NCBI GenBank assembly: GCA_027625095.1
Contig: JAQBXN010000037.1
Coordinates: 22,501-60,628 of the forward strand
Length of the DNA stretch: 38,128 bases
Reading direction: 5' to 3'
Origin: Planctomycetota bacterium
GTDB taxonomy: Bacteria; Planctomycetota; PUPC01; JACPCR01
Shown here: piece by piece, positions 8,401 through 16,514 of the stretch
How the letters are laid out: each line of letters begins with the position of its first letter
Position numbering within the stretch: position 1 is the stretch's first letter
Notes under the pieces: model-generated
Seen by the model: the letters and a program-made list of their open reading frames with translations, nothing else
Database searches by the model: none
Told to the model about the DNA's origin: nothing
Program-made: the position numbers and the translations under genes

Positions 8401-10635
8401 GGTGACGAGGCCATCCGTGACCTCAAGAAGGCGAAAGGCGAAAAGGATCATCTGGAATATCTCGTGCAACTCTACCGGGCGGTCGGGGCCGAGTCCAAGG
8501 CCTACAGCCAGCTTCGAGCAATTAACAGCGACATGCTCAAGGCCATTGTGTTCTTCATGGGCCTGATGCTGCCGTTCTGTTTTTTCACTCAGAAACTACT
8601 TTTCAATTTCGTCAAACTTGAGATGCAGATTCTGGCCTTCGCCGGGTTGTTCATCCTGACGTATCTGGTCTTCCGTTTCATCCACCCGGCCTTCAAGATC
8701 GCGCTGACTCCCGAGGCAATTTTTGTTGCATTCGTGCTTGGCGCGATTGGCATCTTTGTCACGCTGATCATGCATAATCGCTTCGATGGCGAGATGACGA
8801 TGCTTTTCCGCTCGTACACCTTACAGACCGGTGAGGCAAGCACTGCGACGGCCGGCCAGCAAGCCATGCTCATCGGCGTCAACAACATGAAACGCCGTCG
8901 AATCCGCACCTCGCTGACCACCGGCACCATTGTATTGGTCACCTTCACGATGTTAGCGTTTTCCAGTCTTTCGAAAGTCAGCAAGCCCACCCTGATCAGA
9001 AAAGCCGAACAGACACCATACACCGGCATCCTGTACCAGTGGCCGGGCAACCTGGGGATGGATGAGATCTCTTTGCGCATCTTTCTCGAGATGTTTGAGG
9101 GACGTGCAGAGACTGTGATTCGCCGCTGGCTCATGCCGACCGGTGGGGACAGAAAATCGAGCTACCACATGCGCGTGGACGCATCGAATGGTGAAATGGC
9201 CAAGGTGCTCACTGCTCTCGGCCTTCAAACCAACGAAGACGAATTCATCGCCAAGATTCCGATACTAAAGGGCGGACGATTCTTTTCCGCGGACGATGCC
9301 CCTGAAATTATTCTTCCCACCGAGGTCGCTGCCGCTTTGAAGCTGTCCGCTGCGGATGTAGGCAAAGCAAAGGTGAGTCTGCTCGGAGAAGAGCTCACCG
9401 TCGTTGGCATCCTTGACGAGGAGCAATTCCGTTACATTAAAGACCTCAATCGAAAGTCCCTTTTCCCCATCCTTCCTGAAGAAAAGGCAGCGGGCTCCGC
9501 TGATGAGACTTCGGAGACGGAAGGAGAAGATGACTCGGGGGTCGCCTACGTAGACCCTTCCGAAATGGTTCTCCTGCCCGTGGACATCGCATTCTCACTC
9601 GGCGCTTTGCCTTACAGTGTCTCCATAAAATTTGAAGACAAAGCACCACTCTGGGACATCCTGACAGAAGTGTTAACAGTCACCCAGGCGAAACTTTACC
9701 TCGGCAGCCGCGAGGGATTTGCCATTGGCGATAAAGGCAAAATTCGAACAGCGCCGGGCATTTATTACGTCGGCTCCAGTTTCAGCACCTCCATCGGCGG
9801 GCTGGAACGCCTGATCATTCCTTTGCTGATAGCCGGTACAATTGTCCTGAACACCATGCTCGGTTCGGTTTACGAGCGGCGAAACGAAATCGCTGTTTAC
9901 AACGCCATCGGGCTCAACCCCACCAATATCGCCACCTTCTTCCTTGCCGAAGCTTTCGTCTACGGGGTCATCGGAGCGGTGGGCGGATACCTCATCGGCC
10001 AGGTATTGGCAATTGGCCTGAAAGAGTTCGGTTTAGTAACGGATATCAACCTGAACTTCTCGTCACTAATCGTGGTGTACGTGATCACTTTCACCATCGG
10101 GCTGGTGCTTGTATCAACTATATATCCTGCCTATGTCGCCACCAGAGCCGCTGTGCCTTCCGGAAAACGCAAATGGTCTCTCCCGGCCCATGACGGACAG
10201 ACGATGCAGGTCGTGTTCCCCTTCATTTATCAACCCAATCTTGTCGCAGGCATGATGGTGTATCTCGACGAATTTTTCGGCCGCTTCACAGAAGCATCCC
10301 TCGGCGACCAGATCACCACCTTCCTGGACAAAAGCGTCGGGGAAGACGAAGCTGGCAGGCCAACTTACCACCTGCTGTTCGAGGTTGCTCTTGCCCCGTA
10401 CGATCTCGGCGTTACTCAGACGGTCGAGTTCAATGCCACGTTCGATGACGTGGTCCAGAGCTACCGGGTGCACATGACCACCAACCGCGTCTCAGGCCAG
10501 GATTCAAATTGGGTCACGACAAACATGCCGTTCCTTGAGCGCCTCCGACGGCAATTACTCCAGTGGCGTAATCTTGATGCAACCGAGCACGGTGTTTTTG
10601 CGAAGCGGGGGGAGGGATTTTTTGGGGGAACGTAA
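5479..10635 (+). CDS. Giant FtsX-family ABC permease with degenerate PA/M28-like outer domain
   Basis: 1718 residues; the ATG overlaps the previous stop (ATGA). Residues 1-47 are Arg-rich and partly encoded by an inverted repeat. A signal-anchor-like segment follows (about 49-68, ending LPASAQ). Residues about 90-260 resemble a protease-associated insert, and about 265-360 align by eye with M28 zinc peptidases (VVIPGANEE ... VNAHTHHFVGER). However, the HxD, the bridging Asp and the Glu-Glu ligands are PID, AQNG and NAHTHH, so a working di-zinc site is unlikely. Three helices lie at about 1022-1105, then an FtsX first helix (1142-1162), a MacB-like outer domain (1165-1430, with a Glu/Asp-rich loop near 1345) and the FtsX core of three helices (1438-1555, VYERRNEIAVYNAIGLNP). 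A cytoplasmic tail of ~155 residues follows. It probably pairs with the ATPase at 4268. Typical FtsX permeases have 400-800 residues. Confidence 0.9.
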   Translation: MKRGDKVTRRRGDRVARSWNTWARRRPADFATEGRTRSQRDAGAPRRLLSAISALIGSFLLITLPASAQDPIPELREFLNVSTARYPGMPGNLELEEKVAQRFADSGYQNGAIRFTAPSFVPGKTSLNLGNAESVELHPMHPTLFRPGNFKQKEFDAPLVYLGWGLPRDLDKLKGVELNGTIAVMDFQCGDNWQRFLRFGIRGFIFIGADNYWYQDAILKVYNTEVSVPRFFIDKVAGEKLREALVQAQGTLAHIKAEPSVWKNVELRDLWVVIPGANEEMEKDTFVFVAPIDANCIVPSMAHGAQNGTSLFLLMRMLDHFKKNPPARSVILAAVNAHTHHFVGERMLSWHLLAPQTIIEEVRNILASRIRQQKMFKEQFSRLHFKPETLDTDDTVLEEFRTLEDTSTGKRVKVKGPLQDVARRKYNKTKTDLADLVLMSLPEAEKEKRTEEINMRKAQYLKVLKLFNKISLVEKLTLRTLIEDDSKLPAKVPDSLHSLALLKSYLSEVQQEFTLWNELNLRDLQIDQENGAVRDLVTGKSISMVITLDLMWRGKGVGFCSYNRHAPGDWARQFGTWTTEVARKMVNGEAEVDAASANEKDKGETGEVEQYGLLFNTMTSYGGLPENHYFGLDLFSSIPYFQAAQQTPALSFRSVYTDGGNAFTPIDTIGNLDHKAVSEGLNFLPEYFRAVLAQKELTDSTELPRPSASFASWSINLEALKKDEFSPKPTPDLRVSDSVTILYPNRKGTLIDPIIAGDVTNIYLSMTDDRASTFIYGIREGTKYGGFGPIPSAAFQFDETFTHVLHTVDRGAIQETFKSDVYETSSKILPMFRAEEYPIYDRADPSLVSAGTIMMSAIKPISGRRDSLPRKLGASGIGTESKSTLPTTSGPAAIYVEYKDVAEKREPLKLMTAQQILAINATEKEPEGIGFSSPEELSPDFIAQAVDDMAILNKYRASKMSGVTNKLIDDFIAEGDEAIRDLKKAKGEKDHLEYLVQLYRAVGAESKAYSQLRAINSDMLKAIVFFMGLMLPFCFFTQKLLFNFVKLEMQILAFAGLFILTYLVFRFIHPAFKIALTPEAIFVAFVLGAIGIFVTLIMHNRFDGEMTMLFRSYTLQTGEASTATAGQQAMLIGVNNMKRRRIRTSLTTGTIVLVTFTMLAFSSLSKVSKPTLIRKAEQTPYTGILYQWPGNLGMDEISLRIFLEMFEGRAETVIRRWLMPTGGDRKSSYHMRVDASNGEMAKVLTALGLQTNEDEFIAKIPILKGGRFFSADDAPEIILPTEVAAALKLSAADVGKAKVSLLGEELTVVGILDEEQFRYIKDLNRKSLFPILPEEKAAGSADETSETEGEDDSGVAYVDPSEMVLLPVDIAFSLGALPYSVSIKFEDKAPLWDILTEVLTVTQAKLYLGSREGFAIGDKGKIRTAPGIYYVGSSFSTSIGGLERLIIPLLIAGTIVLNTMLGSVYERRNEIAVYNAIGLNPTNIATFFLAEAFVYGVIGAVGGYLIGQVLAIGLKEFGLVTDINLNFSSLIVVYVITFTIGLVLVSTIYPAYVATRAAVPSGKRKWSLPAHDGQTMQVVFPFIYQPNLVAGMMVYLDEFFGRFTEASLGDQITTFLDKSVGEDEAGRPTYHLLFEVALAPYDLGVTQTVEFNATFDDVVQSYRVHMTTNRVSGQDSNWVTTNMPFLERLRRQLLQWRNLDATEHGVFAKRGEGFFGGT
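5540..5616. repeat. REP-like inverted repeat inside the coding leader of the FtsX permease
   Basis: The arms 5540-5563 and 5593-5616 are complementary at 22 of 24 positions (core GACGCCGGCG and its complement). The 29-base loop contains its own perfect 6-bp hairpin (GCGACC 5569-5574 with GGTCGC 5578-5583 around GAA). It lies between the ATG at 5479 and the hydrophobic segment of the permease and is read in frame as Arg-rich residues about 21-46. Just upstream (5487-5520) the DNA is a degenerate series of GACAAGG-like units. Such GC-rich palindromes are normally intergenic, so this looks like an insertion tolerated in the leader. Confidence 0.8.
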
Positions 10636-10640
10636 TACGT

Positions 10641-10668
10641 ATTACGTATTACGTATTACTCATTACTC
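10641..10668. repeat. Intergenic heptanucleotide repeat (ATTACGT/ATTACTC)
   Basis: Four perfect-phase 7-base units: ATTACGT twice, then ATTACTC twice, followed by a degenerate ATCATTC. They fill most of the 79-base gap between the FtsX permease and the first OPT-like gene. The sequence before them (GTAATACGTATTAC) is palindromic. The downstream ATG at 10715 has no Shine-Dalgarno. Confidence 0.85.
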
Positions 10669-10714
10669 ATCATTCCATTCTTCCTTAACCATCAACCATT
10701 AACCATTCTTCCCC

Positions 10715-12730
10715 ATGTCCTTCTTAGACGATAAGGAACTCAACGAGTACCGGAACATCATGAAGCCACCCGAAGCGGGTGGCTTTGAGGATGGTTTCAA
10801 TTGGAAGACTGTCGCGGGAGCGATCTTTCTGGGCTTCATCATGATGCCAGCTTCCGAGTATCTGAGCCTTTTCCTGGGCAGCGATGCGTCCATCAGCGAA
10901 GCAGCCAGATGGGTGACGATAATCCTGTTTGCTGAGATTTCGAGGCGGTCATTCAAAGATCTAAAGATGCAGGAGCTTTATACCCTCCACTTCATGACCG
11001 GGCTGGCCATGTCGTCCCCGTTCGAAGGATACCTCTGGAAGCAGTATTTCGTGCAATCCGAATTCGCCAACGCTATGGGCATTGCACAAGAACTTCCTTC
11101 GTGGGCCTTCCCCTCTGCAGAGAGCATTCGACAGAACGGGCCGACCTTCTTTACGGTGGAGTGGATGCCGGTGCTGGCGCTCACCATGTTCGGCCTGGTG
11201 ATCAGCCGTGTGAATGGCTACGGCCTCGGATACATCCTTTATCGACTCGTCAATGATGTTGAAAAGTTACCGTTCCCGTTTGCACCGGTAGGTGCGGCCG
11301 GCATCGTGGCTTTATCCAATTCGCGCGATGAGAGCGAAACCTGGCGTTGGAGGTGCTTCGCTATCGGAGGCATGATCGGGCTGGCATGGGGTGGTTTATA
11401 CCTTGCGCTTCCATCTATAAGCGGGGCTGCGTTTGGAAAACGTATCGAACTTATTCCGCTCATCTTCCTGGACTACACGCCGCAGCTCTCCAAGTATCTG
11501 CCGGCTGTCCCTGTAAATATCGTGGTCGATCTCGCCACGTTCATGTCCGGAATGATGGTGCCTTTCTGGAGCGTCATGGGCGCGTTTATCGGCGTCGTGT
11601 TCACCATGATTCTCAATCCCTTCCTCTATAAAGCCGGCATTCTCCACAACTGGAAGCCTGGGATGGGTTTTGTGGACACCTCATTCTTCAACACGGTCGA
11701 CTTTTATCTGTCGTTCAACATGGGCTTGGCGCTGGCCATTTCGTTTACAAGTTTTGGTGTGATGATCATGCACCTGTTCTCGACCAAAAAAGAAAAGAAG
11801 AAAGAAGTCACCGTGCTTAAGCTCGGCGAGAACTGGTGGGACAAGCTGAAGGCTGGCTGGAAGATTTTTGTCACCGATAACAAAGAACGAGGCGATTTCG
11901 CGCTCTGGATCGCTGCTCTGATTTACGCAGGCACGAGCGCCTGCTGGATCCTTCTCGGAATCTTTCTTGTCGAAGGCTACCCGTGGATGGTTTTCACCGT
12001 TTACGCGCTCGTTTATACGCCATTCATTTCATACGCCACTGCCAAGCTGGAAGGCATCTGCGGACGCGCGGTCGACATCCCTTATGTCAAGGAATTAACA
12101 ATCGTCCTCACTGGCCAGAAAGGCCTCGGCATCTGGTTCGTTCCGCTTCCCATTCAGAACATGGGCGTACAGACCGTCGGATTCCGCACCCTGGAACTTT
12201 GCGGAACGAAAATCAAGAGTCAGGTCAAAACGCTCTTCGTAGTGATACCAATTGTTGTCGTGTCGTCTCTGGTCACTTCGCAGCTCTTATGGCAGATGGC
12301 ACCGATTCCATCAGATAAATATCCATACACGGAGAAGATGTGGGAACTCAATGCCAAGAACCAGTGCCTGATCTATTCCTCGACCATGGAAGGTGATTCG
12401 CTCTTCCTGGAGTCGCTTGATTCGTCCTTCATCCTGTGGGGGCTGGGCGCTGGCTCGACGGTTTTCGTGATCCTCACGGCCATGGGCATGCCGGTGATGC
12501 TGATATATGGCGCGGTCTGGGGGCTCGCACAGAGCTCGCCAGGCGCCATTCTATGGCAGATGTGCGGCGCCTTCGTCGGGCGGTTCTATTTCAAACGCAA
12601 ATTCAAAGACATGTGGCTGAAATACATGTCCATCATCCTCGCCGGCTTCGGCTGTGGGATGGGGCTATTCGCGATGGTTTCCATGGCGTTTGTCGTTCTG
12701 ACGAACATGTTATCCCCAAAGATTTTTTAG
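10715..12730 (+). CDS. OPT-like multi-spanning transporter protein (first of pair)
   Basis: 671 residues, very hydrophobic, with roughly 12-14 membrane helices. There is a soluble N-terminal ~30 residues and a Lys-rich cytoplasmic loop near 360-395 (STKKEKKKE). The motif VEKLPFPFAPVGAAGIVALS (about 181-200) resembles the R-L-x-F/Y-P signature after a helix in oligopeptide transporter (OPT)-type and DUF6785-like proteins. By this I infer uptake or export of small peptides or metal chelates by secondary transport; the substrate is unknown. It is followed after 2 bases by the second OPT-like gene, so a heteromeric transporter is likely. The ATG at 10715 opens MSFLDDKELNEYRNIMKPP; no Shine-Dalgarno is visible upstream, only CCATT-rich repeat sequence. 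The family match is distant and by eye. Confidence 0.75.
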   Translation: MSFLDDKELNEYRNIMKPPEAGGFEDGFNWKTVAGAIFLGFIMMPASEYLSLFLGSDASISEAARWVTIILFAEISRRSFKDLKMQELYTLHFMTGLAMSSPFEGYLWKQYFVQSEFANAMGIAQELPSWAFPSAESIRQNGPTFFTVEWMPVLALTMFGLVISRVNGYGLGYILYRLVNDVEKLPFPFAPVGAAGIVALSNSRDESETWRWRCFAIGGMIGLAWGGLYLALPSISGAAFGKRIELIPLIFLDYTPQLSKYLPAVPVNIVVDLATFMSGMMVPFWSVMGAFIGVVFTMILNPFLYKAGILHNWKPGMGFVDTSFFNTVDFYLSFNMGLALAISFTSFGVMIMHLFSTKKEKKKEVTVLKLGENWWDKLKAGWKIFVTDNKERGDFALWIAALIYAGTSACWILLGIFLVEGYPWMVFTVYALVYTPFISYATAKLEGICGRAVDIPYVKELTIVLTGQKGLGIWFVPLPIQNMGVQTVGFRTLELCGTKIKSQVKTLFVVIPIVVVSSLVTSQLLWQMAPIPSDKYPYTEKMWELNAKNQCLIYSSTMEGDSLFLESLDSSFILWGLGAGSTVFVILTAMGMPVMLIYGAVWGLAQSSPGAILWQMCGAFVGRFYFKRKFKDMWLKYMSIILAGFGCGMGLFAMVSMAFVVLTNMLSPKIF

Positions 12731-12732
12731 GA

Positions 12733-15700
12733 ATGGAACAGAACGACGCCAAAATCACAGTAAGGGCGCTCATCCTCGGGGCGGTCTTTTCAGGTCTCTT
12801 TGCCTGGCTGACAGTCTATTTTGAAAACCGGCAGGCGATCATCCTGACGGCCACCCAGATCTCGGTGCTGCCGTATGTCCTGCTGTTTCTGTTCGTTCTT
12901 TTTATCAATCCCATCCTTACTCTGCTGGTTCGGATACCCCTGCCGCTATTCAGCCTGCTCCGGCTGGCTCGGATATTCAGGCCGCTTTCCATCGCCGAGA
13001 TTCTGATTGTCTTTGTCATGGGATCGGTTTCGTCTGGCGTCTCGACGTTCGGTCTTGCGTCACAGTTCGTGCCTGCAGTAGGCAACCTGTTTAACGAGCA
13101 CTGGAATGATAATCAGGCCAAGTGGGATCAATACATTCAGCCGTACATCAACGAAGGATTCTTCCTTGCCGTACCTGGCATTCAGCAGGCTTCGATTGAA
13201 TACAGCGATGCTCTCCATGCTTATGAAGCTGTGGAAAAGGTTCTTTCTGCGGCCAAAAGCCTGGTGACCGCCAGGGAACTCGTGGCCCGTGCGAAGGCCG
13301 ACCTGGAGAAAACGAAAGCGCTCGAAGCGGAGGAAGTCTCCAAAACCGCGATGTTGAGCAAAGCCAATCGTGCCCTCAGGTTTGCCGAAGGCGCAGCGGA
13401 AAAGACGAATCTGTCCTGGGAGGGGTTGAGGGGGGAACTGAACCTTGAGACTGTTCTTAAAGACTACCCTTCCCTTGTAGCACGAAAACGATCCGAACTC
13501 GCGGCCAGACAGGAAGCACTCGATGCACTGGAAAAAGAGGCATTTGAAAAGGTCAAAGTGCTCCGACGTGGTCTTCCACACGATATGCGTGCCATCCCGG
13601 GCATCATCCCTCAGCCGGGCGACAACTGGTCTGTCTACTTCTCTCGAGTGAACCGGCTTAAGCACGGTTCATCCGCATTGTCACCACTCACAAGTGCGCA
13701 CACCTTGCTCATCGAGAAGGGAGATGCCCCTCAAAAACAAATCAGCAGTGAACTGACTGGCTTGATCGAGGCGAGCGTCAAGCTTCTGCAGCCAATCAAC
13801 AATCTTGAAGCAGCCCAATCGACGAAAGAGACGCTAGAAGGCGAGTTCGAGGGGCTATCCAAACAACTCGAAGGAATGAATAAGAGTCTGAAGGAGGTAA
13901 ATCAGGAAAGACGCATGGCCGATGCCAAGGACTTTGATGCCCTGGATGCCCGGATCAAGAGTCTGGGGGGAAGCGTCGAAATCCTCCAGCAGGCCTACGC
14001 CCGAAAAAATCTCGAACTCGAACGAGCGCGCAAAGAGCTCGAATTCACTCAACGAGTGGTCGACGCCGTTACCCGGCTGGAGGAATTCAAAACGAACTCC
14101 GGAAAAACCGATGACTCCTGCACAGCGGGGGCGGATGCGCTAGAGGCCATTATCTCGGACTTCTCAAAATTCGATGCCACCTATCGCAGATTCCTCGTAG
14201 GCGATATCAAGTGGGGCGAATGGGCGAGGCCAGTCATGAACTGGGGTCTGATCATCATTCTGACTTACATCATTTTGATGACGTTCAATGTGCTCATTTT
14301 CCGTCAGTGGGCACACAACGAAAAACTGATCTATCCACTAGCGGAGTTGCCCGAGATTCTCTGTGGACACGACGAAGGCCAGCCGGGAATTCCCACGGTT
14401 TTCAAAAGTGGTCTGTTCTGGGTGGGTGCAGCGATTCCAGCCTTCTTCCTCGGATGGAATCTGTTTGTGCAGGCCGGCATTATTCCGGGTTTTGAATCAT
14501 TCGATTTACAGGGACGCAATTCGTGGCGCGTATTTGTAGACAACGGCCCACTTCATGCCCTTCGCAATCAGCGTAATACCGTTTTCTTCACGATGATCGG
14601 GCTGTCCTTTCTGATCCCGACAAAAATTTCATTTTCGCTCTGGTTCTTTTACATCCTGTATATGGTGCAGTTGCAGGGCATGGTGTGGGCGGGTTATGGA
14701 GTGGATGACTCCTCATTTGCGAAGGAGTGGTGGTACACCATGAACTTCCAGTCCGCCGAGGGCGGAGGCGCGATGCTGGTCTTTGCTGCACTGATTCTTT
14801 ACAAATGTCGCGGCACCATCCTATGTTTTTTCCAGCCGGCAGTGATTGCAGCTCTGGATAAAGACGAGCAGACAGAACTGAAAATCTCATCGTTCCTGTT
14901 TCTGTTCGGTTCGATGGCCTTGATTGTCTTCCTATGGCAAGCAATGGGGGCAAACCTCTTCTACACCATCTTTTTCTACGCTGTCGTGCTGGTAATCACC
15001 ATCGGACTGATCCGGGCGGTTGCGGAAGGAGGCATCCTGGGATTTCAGTGCTGGTTTGGGCCATTCCACATTATTCGCTCTGTCTTTGGCATGGACAAGG
15101 CCTGGACGTCTTCAGCACTCTACGCGCCATTGATGGTCTATTATTCCCTCCTCTTCCTCGACATCAAGACCTTCATCGCACCGGCGATGGCGAACAGCAT
15201 CAAAATCCGAGATGACCTCCGGCTTTCAAGAGCGCGATTCCACGGTGCCATTTTTATTGGAATAGGCGTGGCCATTCTGGTCTCGGTTCTTTCCCACTTG
15301 ATTCTTGCCTACAGCAGTGGTGCGGACGGAATGCAGGGCTGGTTTTACACCGGATTCCCTAAAGGCATGTTCAAGAAAATCGTCAGCATTGCGAAGTCTC
15401 AGCCCACGGATAATGCCGGGGGAGCATTCTGGCTTGCATTTGGAGGGTGCATGATGGCTGGCCTGCTTTACCTAAGGCAGATTTACTTCTGGTTTCCCCA
15501 CCCGATTGGCATGATCATGCTGGTGAATCCAATCATGGGCGCATACTGGTTTTCGATTTTCCTCGGCTGGCTGGCCAAGAGACTGGTCACCAAGTATGGA
15601 AACAAAGAAACATACCGGACTGTCCGCTGCATGTTTGTCGGTCTAATCGTCGGCGAACTCATCATCATTGTGCTTGCGATGGTTGTATCCATCTGGACGG

Positions 15701-15735
15701 GCAGCCACATTGCCATCGACCTCAACAGGAACTGA
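12733..15735 (+). CDS. OPT-like (DUF6785/DUF6784-type) membrane protein with large coiled-coil insertion
   Basis: 1000 residues from the ATG at 12733, 2 bases after the preceding stop, with AGGA directly upstream; an open frame extends further up but overlaps the previous gene. Four N-terminal helices (about 10-105) are followed by a charged helical region (about 150-460) with strong coiled-coil character (KADLEKTKALEAEEVSK; LEGEFEGLSKQLEGMNKSLK). About ten more helices (500-990) follow. FRQWAHNEKLIYPLAELPE (about 523-541) matches the RRQW-x-ERL-x-FPL signature I recall for DUF6785 proteins. The C-terminal FWFPHPIGMIML (about 919-930) matches the HPxG region of DUF6784. Relatives are usually about 600-700 residues, so the excess is the insertion, probably extracytoplasmic. 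It could bridge to the outer domains of the FtsX permease. Confidence 0.82.
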   Translation: MEQNDAKITVRALILGAVFSGLFAWLTVYFENRQAIILTATQISVLPYVLLFLFVLFINPILTLLVRIPLPLFSLLRLARIFRPLSIAEILIVFVMGSVSSGVSTFGLASQFVPAVGNLFNEHWNDNQAKWDQYIQPYINEGFFLAVPGIQQASIEYSDALHAYEAVEKVLSAAKSLVTARELVARAKADLEKTKALEAEEVSKTAMLSKANRALRFAEGAAEKTNLSWEGLRGELNLETVLKDYPSLVARKRSELAARQEALDALEKEAFEKVKVLRRGLPHDMRAIPGIIPQPGDNWSVYFSRVNRLKHGSSALSPLTSAHTLLIEKGDAPQKQISSELTGLIEASVKLLQPINNLEAAQSTKETLEGEFEGLSKQLEGMNKSLKEVNQERRMADAKDFDALDARIKSLGGSVEILQQAYARKNLELERARKELEFTQRVVDAVTRLEEFKTNSGKTDDSCTAGADALEAIISDFSKFDATYRRFLVGDIKWGEWARPVMNWGLIIILTYIILMTFNVLIFRQWAHNEKLIYPLAELPEILCGHDEGQPGIPTVFKSGLFWVGAAIPAFFLGWNLFVQAGIIPGFESFDLQGRNSWRVFVDNGPLHALRNQRNTVFFTMIGLSFLIPTKISFSLWFFYILYMVQLQGMVWAGYGVDDSSFAKEWWYTMNFQSAEGGGAMLVFAALILYKCRGTILCFFQPAVIAALDKDEQTELKISSFLFLFGSMALIVFLWQAMGANLFYTIFFYAVVLVITIGLIRAVAEGGILGFQCWFGPFHIIRSVFGMDKAWTSSALYAPLMVYYSLLFLDIKTFIAPAMANSIKIRDDLRLSRARFHGAIFIGIGVAILVSVLSHLILAYSSGADGMQGWFYTGFPKGMFKKIVSIAKSQPTDNAGGAFWLAFGGCMMAGLLYLRQIYFWFPHPIGMIMLVNPIMGAYWFSIFLGWLAKRLVTKYGNKETYRTVRCMFVGLIVGELIIIVLAMVVSIWTGSHIAIDLNRN

Positions 15736-15739
15736 TCTT

Positions 15740-15840
15740 TAGACTCTAGACCTTGGACCTTAGACCGTAGACCACAGACATCAAACTCAGAATCCTGAAT
15801 CCTGAATCTCTGCACCTTTGAATCCTGAATCCTGAACCTC
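15740..15840. repeat. Two heptanucleotide repeat families (TAGACCN and GAATCCT) before an FtsX gene
   Basis: Six in-phase units 15740-15781 (TAGACTC, TAGACCT, TGGACCT, TAGACCG, TAGACCA, CAGACAT). Then GAATCCT twice plus GAATCTC (15790-15810), a 9-base break, and again GAATCCT twice plus GAACCTC (15820-15840). They occupy nearly the whole 110-base gap and end 5 bases before the GTG start at 15846, leaving no room for a Shine-Dalgarno. Confidence 0.85.
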
Positions 15841-15845
15841 TGAAC

Positions 15846-16514
15846 GTGGCAAAATTCGAAACAGGCCAACACATCCCGGAACAGGCAAACGTGCCGTGGA
15901 GCACCGCATTCGTGGTGAGCTGGAACAGCCTCAAGCGCAGGCTGGGCCGTTCAATTGTCACCATGATCGGGGTCATCCTTGCCATCGCGTTCCTGGCCTA
16001 CATGCTCATCAACAACAGCATTACCGCCGCATTGATTGCAGCCCGCAACGACAAGCTTTCCGTTCTCCTCCAAGAACGGGGGGTTGACATCTACAGCCAG
16101 GGCGAAACCGATTCGATGACCATCCTACTGATCTGCCTTGCCCTCATCACCTGCCTGGTCGGCATCGTGAATTCCATGCTGATGTCAGTGACCGAACGAG
16201 TGAAAGAAATCGGCACTCTCAAATGCCTCGGCGCAATGGATTTTTTCATCCTGCAAAGCTATTTCATTGAGTCGTCCCTGCAGGGAGTACTGGGCACGGT
16301 GGTCGGAATCATGCTTGGAGCATTCGTGGCCATTGGAACGGCCCTGTTGAGCTACAAGGGGTACGTCTTCAACCACTTCCCCTGGCTGGATCTACTCTGG
16401 GCCATGTTGCTTTCGTTTCTAATCGGATCATTGATATCGGTGGTCGCATCGATTGCACCCGCTTACTGGGCAGCCAGAAAAGAGCCTGTAGAAGCTATGA
16501 GGGTTGAGGAATGA
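15846..16514 (+). CDS. Miniature FtsX-family ABC permease
   Basis: 222 residues, GTG start. Helix 1 lies at about 38-58 (SIVTMIGVILAIAFLAYMLI), then only ~40 residues to helix 2 (about 94-112, ILLICLALITCLVGIVNSML). The FtsX cytoplasmic coupling stretch is clear: VTERVKEIGTLKCLGAMDFF, equivalent to the VxERxxEIGxxRAxGA motif that docks on the ATPase. Two more helices end in [16 protein letters not shown], the usual PARxAARxxPxEALRxE-type end. The MacB-like periplasmic domain (about 200 residues in relatives) is missing, so this is a bare transmembrane core. Its stop overlaps the start of the following ATPase (ATGA), which marks them as a pair. Its partner in the membrane could be itself or the giant permease at 5479. 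Confidence 0.9.
   Translation: MAKFETGQHIPEQANVPWSTAFVVSWNSLKRRLGRSIVTMIGVILAIAFLAYMLINNSITAALIAARNDKLSVLLQERGVDIYSQGETDSMTILLICLALITCLVGIVNSMLMSVTERVKEIGTLKCLGAMDFFILQSYFIESSLQGVLGTVVGIMLGAFVAIGTALLSYKGYVFNHFPWLDLLWAMLLSFLIGSLISVVASIAPAYWAARKEPVEAMRVEE

Noticed and set aside
15740..15840. CRISPR-like array
   Set aside because: The repeats are 7 bases long, tandem and without unique spacers.
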